Part shown: piece after piece, positions 1-9,970 of the stretch
How the letters are laid out: every line of letters starts with the position of its first letter
Position numbering within the stretch: position 1 is the stretch's first letter
Assembly: GCF_003460505.1 (NCBI RefSeq)
Contig: NZ_QTVG01000004.1
Coordinates: 186,001-250,000, forward strand
From: Eubacterium sp. AF36-5BH
GTDB lineage: Bacteria > Bacillota > Clostridia > Lachnospirales > Lachnospiraceae
Length of the DNA: 64,000 bases
Reading direction: 5' to 3'
Translations under genes and position numbers: made by a program
The notes under the pieces: generated by a model
The model's input: only the letters and a program-made list of their open reading frames with translations
Told to the model about the DNA's origin: nothing
Databases searched by the model: none

Positions 1-2228
1 GGAAAAATGACAAGATTTATAATTTGGTAAAGCCATATCTTTCGGGAACAGTAACATCTACAGGTGGAAGCACAACAGATGATAGTGATAACAACAGCAC
101 ATCAGGTGTGGCAACATTATATGAACATTCAAATTATGGTGGAAGGGCAGTTTCATTGGAAGAAGGTTCATATGACTACAAAGATATTTTAGCAAAAGGA
201 ATTGCTAATGATCAGATTTCATCACTTAGAGTAAGTGACGGATACAAAGTTACAATATATGATGACGAAGGATTTAAAGGAACATCAAAAGAATTTACCA
301 GTGATGCGTCATATGTTGGAAATGAAATGAATGACAAAACTTCGTCAATTAAAATCGAAAAGATTAACAATCAGACATCAACTACAACATCATATAACAC
401 AGTTAAATTGCCAAATGGAAAATACAGCATAAAATCTGTTGCAAATGAAAAATATGTTGCAGCAGAAAATGGTGGGAGTAATCCAATAGTAGCAAACAGA
501 GACAACTATAGCGGTTCATGGGAGACATTCTATATTGTTAATAATGATGATGGAACAGTAAGTATAAAAGCAGATGCAAATAACAAATATGTGTGTGCAG
601 TTTTAGATGAAGAAAATCAACTGACACCTAGAAGCGACAGCATTAGTACATGGGAAAAATTTAAGATTTACAAAATAAATGACAGTGAATACGGCATTAG
701 AAGTGCGGAAAATAGAAAATATGTAAAGGCAGACTTGGATAAAGGAGGCAAATTAATAGCCGGAAGTGATTCTATAGCAGGAGCCTGGGAAGCATTTCAC
801 ATTGAAAAAGTCGGTGATACAACAAATGATAATGTAGCAACATTCTATGAAAATTCAAACTATGGTGGATGGTCAGTTTCATTACCGGAAGGTACATATA
901 ATTATAGAGATATCATTGCAAAAGGTATTAAAAATGACGCTATATCATCATTGAAAGTAAATTCAGGTTACAAAGTTACATTATATAATGATGCAGGATT
1001 TAATGGAACGTCAAAGGCATTTACAGGTGATGCATCATATGTTGGTGATGAAATGAATGACAAAACTTCATCAATTAAAATTGAAAAGTGGAATGGCTCA
1101 TCAAGTGTTACATATAATACTGTTAAGTTATCAAATGGAAAATACAGTATCAAATCTGTTGCAAATGGAAAATATGTTGCAGCAGAAAATGGTGGAAGTG
1201 AAACAATAGTAGCAAACAGAGACAGTTACGGCGGTTCATGGGAAACATTTTATCTGATAAATAATGATGACGGAACAGTAAGCATAAAAGCAGATGCAAA
1301 TAACAAATATGTATGTGCAGTATTAGATGAAGAAAATCAACTTGTTCCAAGAAGTGATAATGTTGGTACATGGGAGAAATTCCAAATTTATAAAATAAGT
1401 GATACAGAATATGGTCTTAGAAGTGCAGAAAACGGAAAATATGTAAAGGCGGACTTGGATAACGGAGGCAAGTTAATAGCCGGAAGTGATTCCATAGCAG
1501 GAGCATGGGAAGCATTTAATATTGAAAAATTGGGAGATGAGACATCTTCTGCAAAAGCAACATTTTATGAAAATTCAAATTACAGTGGTTGGTCTGTAGC
1601 ATTAAGTGAAGGAAGATATGATTATGGCACAATGATTTCTAAGGGAATTAAAAATGATCAGATTTCTTCAATTAAGGTAGCAGATGGCTACAAAGTTACA
1701 TTGTATAATGATGAAGGATTTGCAGGAAGTAAAAAAACATTATTAACAGATGCATCAGGTCTTGGAGATTTTAATGATAAAACTTCAGCGATCGTAATTG
1801 AAAAAGTAGAAAAGGCAGATTTTAATAATTCAAATACATATATTAGATCCATAGCAAACGGACAGGTAGTTTGTGCAGAAAATGGTGGAAGTGAAACAAT
1901 AGTGGCAAACCGTTCATCATGTGGAGGTGCATGGGAAACATTCCAGATTGTAAATAACAATGATGGAACAGTATCCCTGAGATCCGTATCCAATGGAAAA
2001 TATGTATGTGCTGTAATTGATGAAAACAATCAGTTATTGCCAAGAAGTGAAAGGGTAGGTACATGGGAGAAATTCATTATTGAAAAGATTTCAAATGGAG
2101 AGTATGCACTTTACTCATTGGCAAATGGAAAATATGTTCAGGCAAACTTAAATGACGGTGGTAAACTTTTTGCTACAAGTGAAACTGTTGCCGGAGCATG
2201 GGAAGTATTTGACATTAACAGAAATTAA
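1..2228 (+). CDS. Secreted/surface protein with three beta/gamma-crystallin plus fascin-like modules (5' end outside window)
   Basis: The reading frame is open to the left edge (codons run from base 3), so this is the C-terminal part of a longer protein. It holds three tandem modules of about 240 residues, beginning near bases 111, 837 and 1557. Each has a beta/gamma-crystallin Greek-key domain (motifs YENSNYGGWSVSLPEGTY, NDKTSSIKIEK) followed by a beta-trefoil fascin-like domain (NGKYVAAENGGS, GSWETF, NNDDGTVS repeats). Fascin-like trefoils are known in glycosidases as sugar-binding domains, and bacterial crystallin domains often bind calcium. A glycan-binding role is therefore inferred, possibly appended to an enzyme upstream. 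The three copies are very similar at DNA level, so copy number could change by recombination. No sorting signal or transmembrane helix is visible before the stop. A hairpin terminator follows. The upstream catalytic part, if any, cannot be seen. Confidence 0.8.
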   Translation, partial: KNDKIYNLVKPYLSGTVTSTGGSTTDDSDNNSTSGVATLYEHSNYGGRAVSLEEGSYDYKDILAKGIANDQISSLRVSDGYKVTIYDDEGFKGTSKEFTSDASYVGNEMNDKTSSIKIEKINNQTSTTTSYNTVKLPNGKYSIKSVANEKYVAAENGGSNPIVANRDNYSGSWETFYIVNNDDGTVSIKADANNKYVCAVLDEENQLTPRSDSISTWEKFKIYKINDSEYGIRSAENRKYVKADLDKGGKLIAGSDSIAGAWEAFHIEKVGDTTNDNVATFYENSNYGGWSVSLPEGTYNYRDIIAKGIKNDAISSLKVNSGYKVTLYNDAGFNGTSKAFTGDASYVGDEMNDKTSSIKIEKWNGSSSVTYNTVKLSNGKYSIKSVANGKYVAAENGGSETIVANRDSYGGSWETFYLINNDDGTVSIKADANNKYVCAVLDEENQLVPRSDNVGTWEKFQIYKISDTEYGLRSAENGKYVKADLDNGGKLIAGSDSIAGAWEAFNIEKLGDETSSAKATFYENSNYSGWSVALSEGRYDYGTMISKGIKNDQISSIKVADGYKVTLYNDEGFAGSKKTLLTDASGLGDFNDKTSAIVIEKVEKADFNNSNTYIRSIANGQVVCAENGGSETIVANRSSCGGAWETFQIVNNNDGTVSLRSVSNGKYVCAVIDENNQLLPRSERVGTWEKFIIEKISNGEYALYSLANGKYVQANLNDGGKLFATSETVAGAWEVFDINRN

Positions 2229-2256
2229 AGTTAAAATTCATAATAATTAAACAATT

Positions 2257-2302
2257 CACAGGCTGTTTGCGTAGACTATATATGCAAACAGCCTGATTTT
2301 GG
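2257..2302 (+). terminator. Hairpin terminator after the crystallin/fascin gene
   Basis: A perfect 12-bp stem (CAGGCTGTTTGC at 2259-2270 with GCAAACAGCCTG at 2284-2295) is followed by a short, weak T tract (ATTTTGG). It lies 30 bases after the stop codon. The poor T tract makes termination efficiency uncertain. Confidence 0.6.
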
Positions 2303-2369
2303 TATATATGTTAGTAAAAAAATAAAAATAAAAAATAAACAGAGGAAAAAACTTTGGGAGGAGAGAAAA

Positions 2370-5300
2370 TTGAAAGGGTTGAAAGGTTTATTTTGGAAAA
2401 AAGGTGTAGCCGTGATTTTGTCGGTTGCCATGGTTTTAACAGGAGTGACTATTACGCCACAAAATGTTAAGGCAGATGCGGCCATTACGGCAACCAATGA
2501 TGTAACAGCAGTTATTACTGATGACTCTAAAACAGGGTATAGCTCTGAAAAAGATGGAGATTTGTATAACTATGTAAGATATGGTGCATCAGCAGTGGCA
2601 GATGATAAAACAGGTGACCACGTGGCAAATAATGCAATTGATGGCAATGCTGATACAAGATGGGCAAATGAAGCTAAAACAAAAGGCCATTACATTACAA
2701 TTGATTTAAAACAGTCATATGAAATTTCAAAAATAAATATAAGCTGGGAAGTTGCAAGCTCAATTGACTATAAAATTGAGGTATCTAACGATGGAGTTTT
2801 ATTTAAGTCTGTTACAGCAGTAAGCTTAAATAATTATACTACAGCAAAAAACAGAATAGATACATTATCACTGAAAAATACCGTTATTGGGAGATATGTA
2901 AGAATTACAGATGTAGGAGAAAAATACATAACAGATTCTTCAAACAACAGACAATATGGAATATCCATTTGGGATGTGGGCATTTTTGGAAAAGATGTAA
3001 AAGCAACTAGAGAATCAGCGGTGGAAGCCACAAATTCTTTCAAAAAAACAACTGAAGGTGAAACTTTTCAGGATATTATAGATAGCAAATATTACAACTA
3101 CACACGTTATAATGGTGTGTCAGCAACTGCAAGTGGTCAGGAAACAAATGACCGTACACCAAAAGCAGCAATTGACAATGATAAAAGTACAAGATGGTCT
3201 GCAACAAATGGTGATTCCACATATTACGTTGTTGATTTAGGAGAGACCTATAATGCTGAAAAATTATATTTAAGCTGGGAATCTGCAAATGCAACAGTTT
3301 ATAACATATATAAATCGGTTAACGGCACAGATTATAGTTTGGTTACAACTGTAAATGCCATAGGAATATATGAAAACACTGCAACCAATGGAAATAGAGT
3401 AGACAATATAGAATTTGGAAGTGTAAGTGCCAGATACATTAAGGTACAAGCAGTACAGCGTTGCTATAAAGGGGCAAATTATGGTGGCGGACAATATAAT
3501 GGAATGTCTTTATATGAAGTAGGTGTGTACGGCAAAGACATGGAAAAATCATACGAAAAAAAGGCATTTAACCAGTTTAAGGTAGGAAATAAAGAAACTA
3601 TTGGAAATGTAATAGAAGCAGAAAATACTGATGAAATAGACAGCAAAATAAAAAAAGAGAATGGTGAAAATGCCAGTGGACAGAATTTAGGTGGCATTAC
3701 AAACAACACATGGGCAGAATACAATATTAATTTTGACAGAAAAACTTCAAGAATTTATTTAAGATACAGTGTAAAAGAAGGAAATGGTGGAACAGTAAAA
3801 GTATACGTTGATGACAGTACAATGTCTACAACTCCTGTAGCATCAATTGACGTAAATTCAACAGGTGGATGGTCCAACTATACTGATATTTCACAGGAAG
3901 TAGTTGTGCCATCAGGTAATCATAAAATATATTTAAAATTTGTAACTGATAAAGGATGTGTGTGCAATTTGGATTATTTTAAATTTGAATTCGCACCTGA
4001 AAGTATAAGCAACACAGCTGATTTACACCAGGCAGAGAATGCACATGCCTTTGTAAGAGGTTCAGCAGCACAGAGTAGCACTGTGCAAAGTTCTGATAAG
4101 TATTCAGGTGGAAAGGCTGTGGGCAGCATGAACACTTGGATTGAACGTGACCGTTCTTATCTGACTACATATGTTAAAGCAGAAAATGCAGGATACTATC
4201 AGTTTGAAGTTCAGTATGCCGGAACAATGACTACACTGCTTCAGTACAGAATCAACAGCAGTGATAACGACAAATGGAAATCAAAAACTATCAGCAGTGT
4301 GGATTCTAACTGGGAAAATACCAACAGGGCAACTATGCAGATAGAATTACGAAAAGGATTAAACAAGATTGATATATCAGGTGCTGTTTGGAAATGGGCA
4401 GCTGGTACTGAAACAGGTAGAACAGATGGCAAAAACGTAAATGCTGAATGGTTAAATATAGATAGTTTTTCATTAACATATAAGGGTGAAAATAAAAAAG
4501 CATTTAACAGTGTTTTAAATACAGATTTAAAAGGAAATAAAATTCAGGCTGAAGATTTTAATGAAAGTTCAGGGGATATAAAAGTTGAAGGAGAAAGCGA
4601 CAGCTTTGTAGACGGAAAAAATCTTGGTGGTCTTACAAATGGAAAATGGGCAGAATACAATATTAACTTTGACAGAAAAGTTTCAAAAATTTATTTGAGA
4701 AATAGTGTAAGAGATGGAAATGGTGGAAAAGTAGAAGTATATGTTGATGACAGTACTATGTCCGGGACTCCGGCTGCCACAGTTACTACATCTTCAACAG
4801 GCAGTGACTGGAGTAACTATGTTGACACAGCAACGGCAATCAGCATACCATCAGGTAATCACGAAATTTATTTGAAATTTGTGGCAGATGGCTCAAAAGC
4901 AGTGTGTAATCTTGACTGGTTCCAGTTTGAATATGAACCTGAAACAGTAAAAGATTCAGGAGACATACACGAGGCAGAAAATGCACATGGATTTGTTCAG
5001 GGGGATGCAGAAACAGAACACACTCTTCAGGCAGATGGAAAGTTCTCAAACAATCTGGCTGTAGGTGGAATGAATGCATGGCCTGACAATGGAAGAGCAT
5101 ATCTTACATCTTATGTGCATGTGAAACATCCCGGTACGTATAAGCTGACAGTGGCATATGCATCAGGAAGCAATAAGGATACAAATATAGATTGTAGAGT
5201 AAATAGTGTAAACGACGGTGACTGGAAAAGTATATCAGCACCTACAACCGGCGGATGGACTACAGTAAAGAAAATAACTACCGAAGTGACGCTGAACAGA

Positions 5301-8300
5301 GGTGTAAATGTAATAGACATAACTGGGGCTGCAAATATTCCTTATGCAGAAAGTGATGCATGGCAACAGGTAAATGTGGATTACTTTACATTGGAAAGAG
5401 TGCCTGAAGATGGTGATTTAGCATATGGAAAAAAAGTTGATGTATCAGGTTCTCAGAGTGGTTTTGATGGTTCCAATGCAGTGGATGAAGATGAGGATAC
5501 AAGATGGGCAAGTGAAAAAGAAGGTGACCAGGCTTATCTGATTGTAGACTTGGAAAAATTGTATGAAATTGAAAAAGTAAATATTATGTTTGAAAAGGCA
5601 TATCCAAATGATTTCCAGATTCTTGTATCAAAGGATAAAACCAATTGGACTGTTGCAAGAACAGTAAGAGGCTTTAAAACAACTGAGGTTGATAAAAAGG
5701 TATATGAATCAGATGGAGTTTGTCTTGGAAAAGCAAGATATGTAAAAGTACGATGTCTTAACATGGCATATAACAAAGCAATGTCCATAAGAGATATAAG
5801 GATATATGGAACAAAAATAAAAGGACAATTGTCTGATCTTGCTCTAAATGCAGAAGTAAAGGTAAGCAGTTCGGATAGTAGTGCTGAAACTTCAAATCCT
5901 GCTAATGCAGTAGATGGATTGGATAATACAAGATGGGGAGCACCTAAGACAGATAGCAATCCATGGTATGAAATTAATTTAGGACAACAATGCAGAATAG
6001 ATTCTGTTGATTTAAAATTTGAAAGGGCATATCCCAAGAGTTTTAGGATACAGATTTCTGATGATGGAAAAACATGGAAAGATTATAAAACCATAAAGGA
6101 TTGGACTGAACCGGGAAATTCAACAGAAATTGAGAAATCGGAGTATTATGCCAATCTGGAATTTGGAAACAGTATCCATATGGGTGATGTAAAGACACAG
6201 TATATAAGATTGTATGCTGATGCAAAAATCAGAGACAACAACTGGGGAGTTTCAATTTATGAATTTGAAGTATGGGGAACTGAAGTGGCAAAGAAAGATT
6301 ATTGGAGCAATCAGGCAAAGAAAACGTATGGAATTTATCTTGTTTCAAAATTGCAAAATACAGAAAATAACGGATTGATTGACAGTAGCCTTGTACAGGG
6401 TGATGTGATTGGAAATGGAGATATATATGATGTAGTTTATGAAGAAGGAAAGGACATATATTTTTATGTAAATCCAAGAGAACTATATTATAAACAAGCA
6501 GACCATCAGATTTGCTGGTCATCATCTGATTCCGGAAAGAATTTATGGGGGGCTACAAGTCATAATGAAAATATTTTGAAGTATGGAACCCAACAGGAAG
6601 CAACAGTTAAGTATACAATTCCGGCGGGTATTGATTTTGGAAACAGCGATTATGTAGAAACAGAAGTAGGCTGCCAGATTTATAATAAATCGGATCTGGA
6701 AAAGGAAAATGCCAGTCCGAAGTTTGAGTTGGTATTTAAGGTAAGGATCTGGAAATCCACCATAGTAATTCAGGATAAATTAAGCGAGAATGGAGAATTA
6801 TGTGTAAAGAATCCTGAAAATGGGGCTACATATCAGTGGCAAAAGAGTGTCGATGGAAATACATGGAGTGATGTTTATGAAAAGAGATATGATTTGCAAA
6901 TTCTTAGTGGAAGTGGAAATGATGTGGTAAATGTTGCTCATGACTTAGGCGGTGGACAGTATTATCGTGTGCGAAAAGTAGGAACAACCCAGTGGTCACA
7001 TCCATATAAGGTTCAATATTACAACGACATTCAAAATGGTGATTTTGAATATCCGGCAATGTTTTCAACAGATGAAGATGATAAGGCATTTCCTTTTGAA
7101 CCAAATGGAGATGAACAGCAGTATCCTAACGGATATGAAGGACTTGTGTGGAAGACAACTGCTCCGGGCTGGATGAGCAGACAAAAAAATAAAATAGGAC
7201 ATGATATTGAAATTGTAAATGGAAGAAAGTTAAAAACCTCAGGAGAAGAAGAACAGGTAGGCCAGTTCTCCGTAACACAGGATGAAATGTACAAAAACAA
7301 TGAGCATGGTGATCAGTTTGCAGAATTAAACTGTGAAAATGTTGGAGCTTTATATCAGGATATTTTAACAACTCCTAATTCCCAGTGTTATTGGGACTTA
7401 GATTATGCAGGACGTTGGTGCCAGAATAGTATGTATGTTGTTGCAATGTCATCTAAAGATGCACAAAATTATACAACAACTGAACAGATTGAGGCATTAA
7501 TAAGAAGAGATGATGTAAAGGCTATTACAACTAATCAGGAAGGCACAAAAGGTACAACAATTACATTGTCTGATGGAGTTACTGCTACGTTGTGGAAAGT
7601 TACAAGTAAGAAAACAGCAGGGCAGTGGAATGATCATAACGGTATATATAATGTTCCTTCCGGAAAAAAGAATTATCTTACAAGATTCTTCTTTGTGTCA
7701 GCAGAAGGAGCAAAAAGAAACGATGGTGATACACCGGATAAGACTGTGGGAAGTTTACTTGATAATGTAAAATTCCAGCAGAAAAAGGATTATGTTATAG
7801 AGTATTATGTAAATGGAGTAAAAAATGATGGTTTGACTGTTAAAGGCACAGTAAACCCTTATGACAGAGTAAGCATACCGGTACCGAAGGCAGTAAGCAA
7901 TTATACTTTATACGATGCAAAAATCAGTGGAGAAAATGATACTGAAAGTAAGGCATTTTATGTGGATGATAAAGACAGAAACATGACTGTAGCTTATAAC
8001 CATAATGTATTAAAACTCTACTATAAGAGTGGTATAGTTGTTGCCAATGTAAAAATACAGGGACTTGAAGAATTACCTGAAGGTTATAGCGTAGTTGTAA
8101 ATCTGAAAAACACTTCAGGAACGGTTTTACAGACACATACCATGAGTCAAAATGAGTTTACTAAAATTGAAAAACCAGGTGGTGGAGGAGTTGAAGGATA
8201 TTTTGATACAGTGACTTTTGATGGCACAAATTTAACAGTCGGAGATACATATACTGTTGAAGAAATTATCGTAAAAAATAACTATTTACCATACTATTTG

Positions 8301-9731
8301 GAAACAGTTGATAAAAATGGAACAAAGGAAGATGTTGGAATAGATAAAATAAACACTGATAAACTGTCATATACAGCAACGTTTACGTATTCAGTGGGAA
8401 CAGACAATTCGGTTAATTTTATTAATATTTATAACCCTATTCGAAAAATTACCATTAGCAAAAATGTTTCCGGAAATATGGTAGATGAAAACGAGAAAAA
8501 TAAGTCATTCAACTTTAGTATTGAGATAAAAAAAGACGGAAAGGCCATAGATGCAGCTAAAATAATAGATAATAAGCTTAAAAATACAGCAACAGGACAG
8601 TATACATTTGCTCTTAAACATTCAGAAAAGGTAGAACTCTATGTATACAACAATTGTAAGGTAACTGTTACAGAAGACGATTACAGTAAGAAACCAAATG
8701 TGAATACAACGATTTTCAGCGATGATTATTATGTAACATCATGGGAGAAAGACTCTAAGGTTACAGATGGAAGAATCATAAGCATTGACAGTGTTAATTC
8801 AGATCAGGAACTTGTTTGCAACAATGTTTACAATGATTTAGGAGATGTTGAAGTACAGGGCTTCCAGATGAATGGTAATAAGGATTCAGGTGGTGTATCA
8901 GAGTTTAGTCCATCATTCAGAGTAGTATGTCGTGTAAGTAGAAATACAATTAAAACAAAAAAAGTCAGCAAGTTTGGTGTGATTTATGCAATGCCAAAAG
9001 CTACTGATGGAAAAACAAGAGCTGAACTTGAAGAAATGATGAAAATAGATAAGGCTGATAATAAGACAATAAAGGTACATGAGGAAACAAAAGACGGAAT
9101 ATATCCTAACTGGACTACAAAGAGTGATTCACAGTATTCCACAAAGTATTGGCAGTATTATGCCCTTACATTTAAGTGTCTTGATTATATGTTCTACACA
9201 TTACAGGAAAATATTACTGTAAGGGCTTATGCTAAAATGGCAGATGGTACCTATGAATATGGGAATAATATTTATACTGTAAATATGTATGAAATAGCTG
9301 ATTATCTGTATAAAAATCAGAAAATGAGTACATTGAAGGGACATAATTTCTTATACAATAATGTGTTAAATCTTGTGACAATTAACAACAACAAACTTGA
9401 TATATTAAAATCAATGATGAAGGCCTTAGATGTAACAAGTACATCAAATCAATACTATAATATATTAAATAAATTGTACAAGGACATGAACAATTATGTA
9501 TATTGTCAGCAGGAGTACAAAGGAAAATATCAGGAAAGGGAAGAATTTGTTCCGAAAACACTTACAAGTGAGGAGCAGAAAAAATTGTTAAGTGCCTTAA
9601 ATGGCAAAACAGGAACTTCTTATTCAGATATAAATGATTGGATATACAATCAGACAGAAAAACAGGGGAAATATAAGGGCTATTATAAAAAAGTTCAATA
9701 TGCATGGGACAATGGAATTTATGTTAAGTAG
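2370..9731 (+). CDS. Giant secreted multi-domain carbohydrate-binding protein (F5/8C, CBM6, CBM35-like, pilin-like domains)
   Basis: 2453 residues. The start is TTG behind GGGAGGAG (2356-2363). A signal peptide (residues 1-36, ending VKADA) indicates export. Domains in order, approximate residues: two F5/8C (discoidin/CBM32) domains (65-212, 236-392; motifs AIDGNADTRWA, AIDNDKSTRWS), CBM6 (410-545), CBM35-like (550-703), CBM6 (723-857), CBM35-like (863-1010), two more F5/8C (1015-1149, 1153-1304), an Ig-like stretch, a CBM4/DUF642-like domain (1556-1806, NGDFEYP), isopeptide pilin-like or Cna-B-like domains (1889-2155), and a C-terminal module (2160-2453) resembling the end of the GH5 protein downstream. 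I recognise no catalytic domain, LPXTG signal, SLH or dockerin. Likely role: binding plant or host glycans at the cell surface. It is followed after 20 bases by a small gene and then GH5, so probably one operon. Confidence 0.85.
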   Translation: MKGLKGLFWKKGVAVILSVAMVLTGVTITPQNVKADAAITATNDVTAVITDDSKTGYSSEKDGDLYNYVRYGASAVADDKTGDHVANNAIDGNADTRWANEAKTKGHYITIDLKQSYEISKINISWEVASSIDYKIEVSNDGVLFKSVTAVSLNNYTTAKNRIDTLSLKNTVIGRYVRITDVGEKYITDSSNNRQYGISIWDVGIFGKDVKATRESAVEATNSFKKTTEGETFQDIIDSKYYNYTRYNGVSATASGQETNDRTPKAAIDNDKSTRWSATNGDSTYYVVDLGETYNAEKLYLSWESANATVYNIYKSVNGTDYSLVTTVNAIGIYENTATNGNRVDNIEFGSVSARYIKVQAVQRCYKGANYGGGQYNGMSLYEVGVYGKDMEKSYEKKAFNQFKVGNKETIGNVIEAENTDEIDSKIKKENGENASGQNLGGITNNTWAEYNINFDRKTSRIYLRYSVKEGNGGTVKVYVDDSTMSTTPVASIDVNSTGGWSNYTDISQEVVVPSGNHKIYLKFVTDKGCVCNLDYFKFEFAPESISNTADLHQAENAHAFVRGSAAQSSTVQSSDKYSGGKAVGSMNTWIERDRSYLTTYVKAENAGYYQFEVQYAGTMTTLLQYRINSSDNDKWKSKTISSVDSNWENTNRATMQIELRKGLNKIDISGAVWKWAAGTETGRTDGKNVNAEWLNIDSFSLTYKGENKKAFNSVLNTDLKGNKIQAEDFNESSGDIKVEGESDSFVDGKNLGGLTNGKWAEYNINFDRKVSKIYLRNSVRDGNGGKVEVYVDDSTMSGTPAATVTTSSTGSDWSNYVDTATAISIPSGNHEIYLKFVADGSKAVCNLDWFQFEYEPETVKDSGDIHEAENAHGFVQGDAETEHTLQADGKFSNNLAVGGMNAWPDNGRAYLTSYVHVKHPGTYKLTVAYASGSNKDTNIDCRVNSVNDGDWKSISAPTTGGWTTVKKITTEVTLNRGVNVIDITGAANIPYAESDAWQQVNVDYFTLERVPEDGDLAYGKKVDVSGSQSGFDGSNAVDEDEDTRWASEKEGDQAYLIVDLEKLYEIEKVNIMFEKAYPNDFQILVSKDKTNWTVARTVRGFKTTEVDKKVYESDGVCLGKARYVKVRCLNMAYNKAMSIRDIRIYGTKIKGQLSDLALNAEVKVSSSDSSAETSNPANAVDGLDNTRWGAPKTDSNPWYEINLGQQCRIDSVDLKFERAYPKSFRIQISDDGKTWKDYKTIKDWTEPGNSTEIEKSEYYANLEFGNSIHMGDVKTQYIRLYADAKIRDNNWGVSIYEFEVWGTEVAKKDYWSNQAKKTYGIYLVSKLQNTENNGLIDSSLVQGDVIGNGDIYDVVYEEGKDIYFYVNPRELYYKQADHQICWSSSDSGKNLWGATSHNENILKYGTQQEATVKYTIPAGIDFGNSDYVETEVGCQIYNKSDLEKENASPKFELVFKVRIWKSTIVIQDKLSENGELCVKNPENGATYQWQKSVDGNTWSDVYEKRYDLQILSGSGNDVVNVAHDLGGGQYYRVRKVGTTQWSHPYKVQYYNDIQNGDFEYPAMFSTDEDDKAFPFEPNGDEQQYPNGYEGLVWKTTAPGWMSRQKNKIGHDIEIVNGRKLKTSGEEEQVGQFSVTQDEMYKNNEHGDQFAELNCENVGALYQDILTTPNSQCYWDLDYAGRWCQNSMYVVAMSSKDAQNYTTTEQIEALIRRDDVKAITTNQEGTKGTTITLSDGVTATLWKVTSKKTAGQWNDHNGIYNVPSGKKNYLTRFFFVSAEGAKRNDGDTPDKTVGSLLDNVKFQQKKDYVIEYYVNGVKNDGLTVKGTVNPYDRVSIPVPKAVSNYTLYDAKISGENDTESKAFYVDDKDRNMTVAYNHNVLKLYYKSGIVVANVKIQGLEELPEGYSVVVNLKNTSGTVLQTHTMSQNEFTKIEKPGGGGVEGYFDTVTFDGTNLTVGDTYTVEEIIVKNNYLPYYLETVDKNGTKEDVGIDKINTDKLSYTATFTYSVGTDNSVNFINIYNPIRKITISKNVSGNMVDENEKNKSFNFSIEIKKDGKAIDAAKIIDNKLKNTATGQYTFALKHSEKVELYVYNNCKVTVTEDDYSKKPNVNTTIFSDDYYVTSWEKDSKVTDGRIISIDSVNSDQELVCNNVYNDLGDVEVQGFQMNGNKDSGGVSEFSPSFRVVCRVSRNTIKTKKVSKFGVIYAMPKATDGKTRAELEEMMKIDKADNKTIKVHEETKDGIYPNWTTKSDSQYSTKYWQYYALTFKCLDYMFYTLQENITVRAYAKMADGTYEYGNNIYTVNMYEIADYLYKNQKMSTLKGHNFLYNNVLNLVTINNNKLDILKSMMKALDVTSTSNQYYNILNKLYKDMNNYVYCQQEYKGKYQEREEFVPKTLTSEEQKKLLSALNGKTGTSYSDINDWIYNQTEKQGKYKGYYKKVQYAWDNGIYVK

Positions 9732-9751
9732 TACAGAATGAGGTGAAGGAA

Positions 9752-9940
9752 ATGAAAAAAACAAAAGTTTATGAGACACCGGAATTGATAGTGACAAAGT
9801 TTGAGGTGTCTGAAAAAATTATGGACTCTGGATCATTTTTTGAAACTACCAATCCAAACGAAAAACCGGGGGATATAGTTACAAGAGCATGGGAATCCAC
9901 TCCTGATGTTACAGTTGAGAGCCTTCCAGTTGGATTTTAA
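9752..9940 (+). CDS. Small protein of unknown function, 62 residues
   Basis: The ATG at 9752 is chosen because AGGTGAAGG (9741-9749) sits at ribosome-site distance; an upstream in-frame GTG (9743) overlaps that site. The sequence begins MKKTKVYETPELIVTKFEVS, continues to KIMDSGSF, and ends in a Pro/Thr/Glu-rich tail (VESLPVGF). Short proteins with a K-x-Y-x-x-P-E-L start and a 'KFE..E.I..SG' stretch are, as I recall, common and uncharacterised in Clostridia. There is no signal peptide, transmembrane segment or cysteine. It lies between the giant binding protein and the GH5 gene with short gaps, so it is probably co-transcribed. A peptide precursor, secretion helper or regulator is possible, but no modification enzyme is nearby. 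Confidence 0.6.
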   Translation: MKKTKVYETPELIVTKFEVSEKIMDSGSFFETTNPNEKPGDIVTRAWESTPDVTVESLPVGF

Positions 9941-9970
9941 GAAAATTTGTTTAGAAATTAGGAGAAATTT

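Noticed and set aside
5534..6037. 167-codon minus-strand ORF inside the giant protein gene
   Set aside because: Antisense shadow; the sense strand encodes continuous F5/8C domains.
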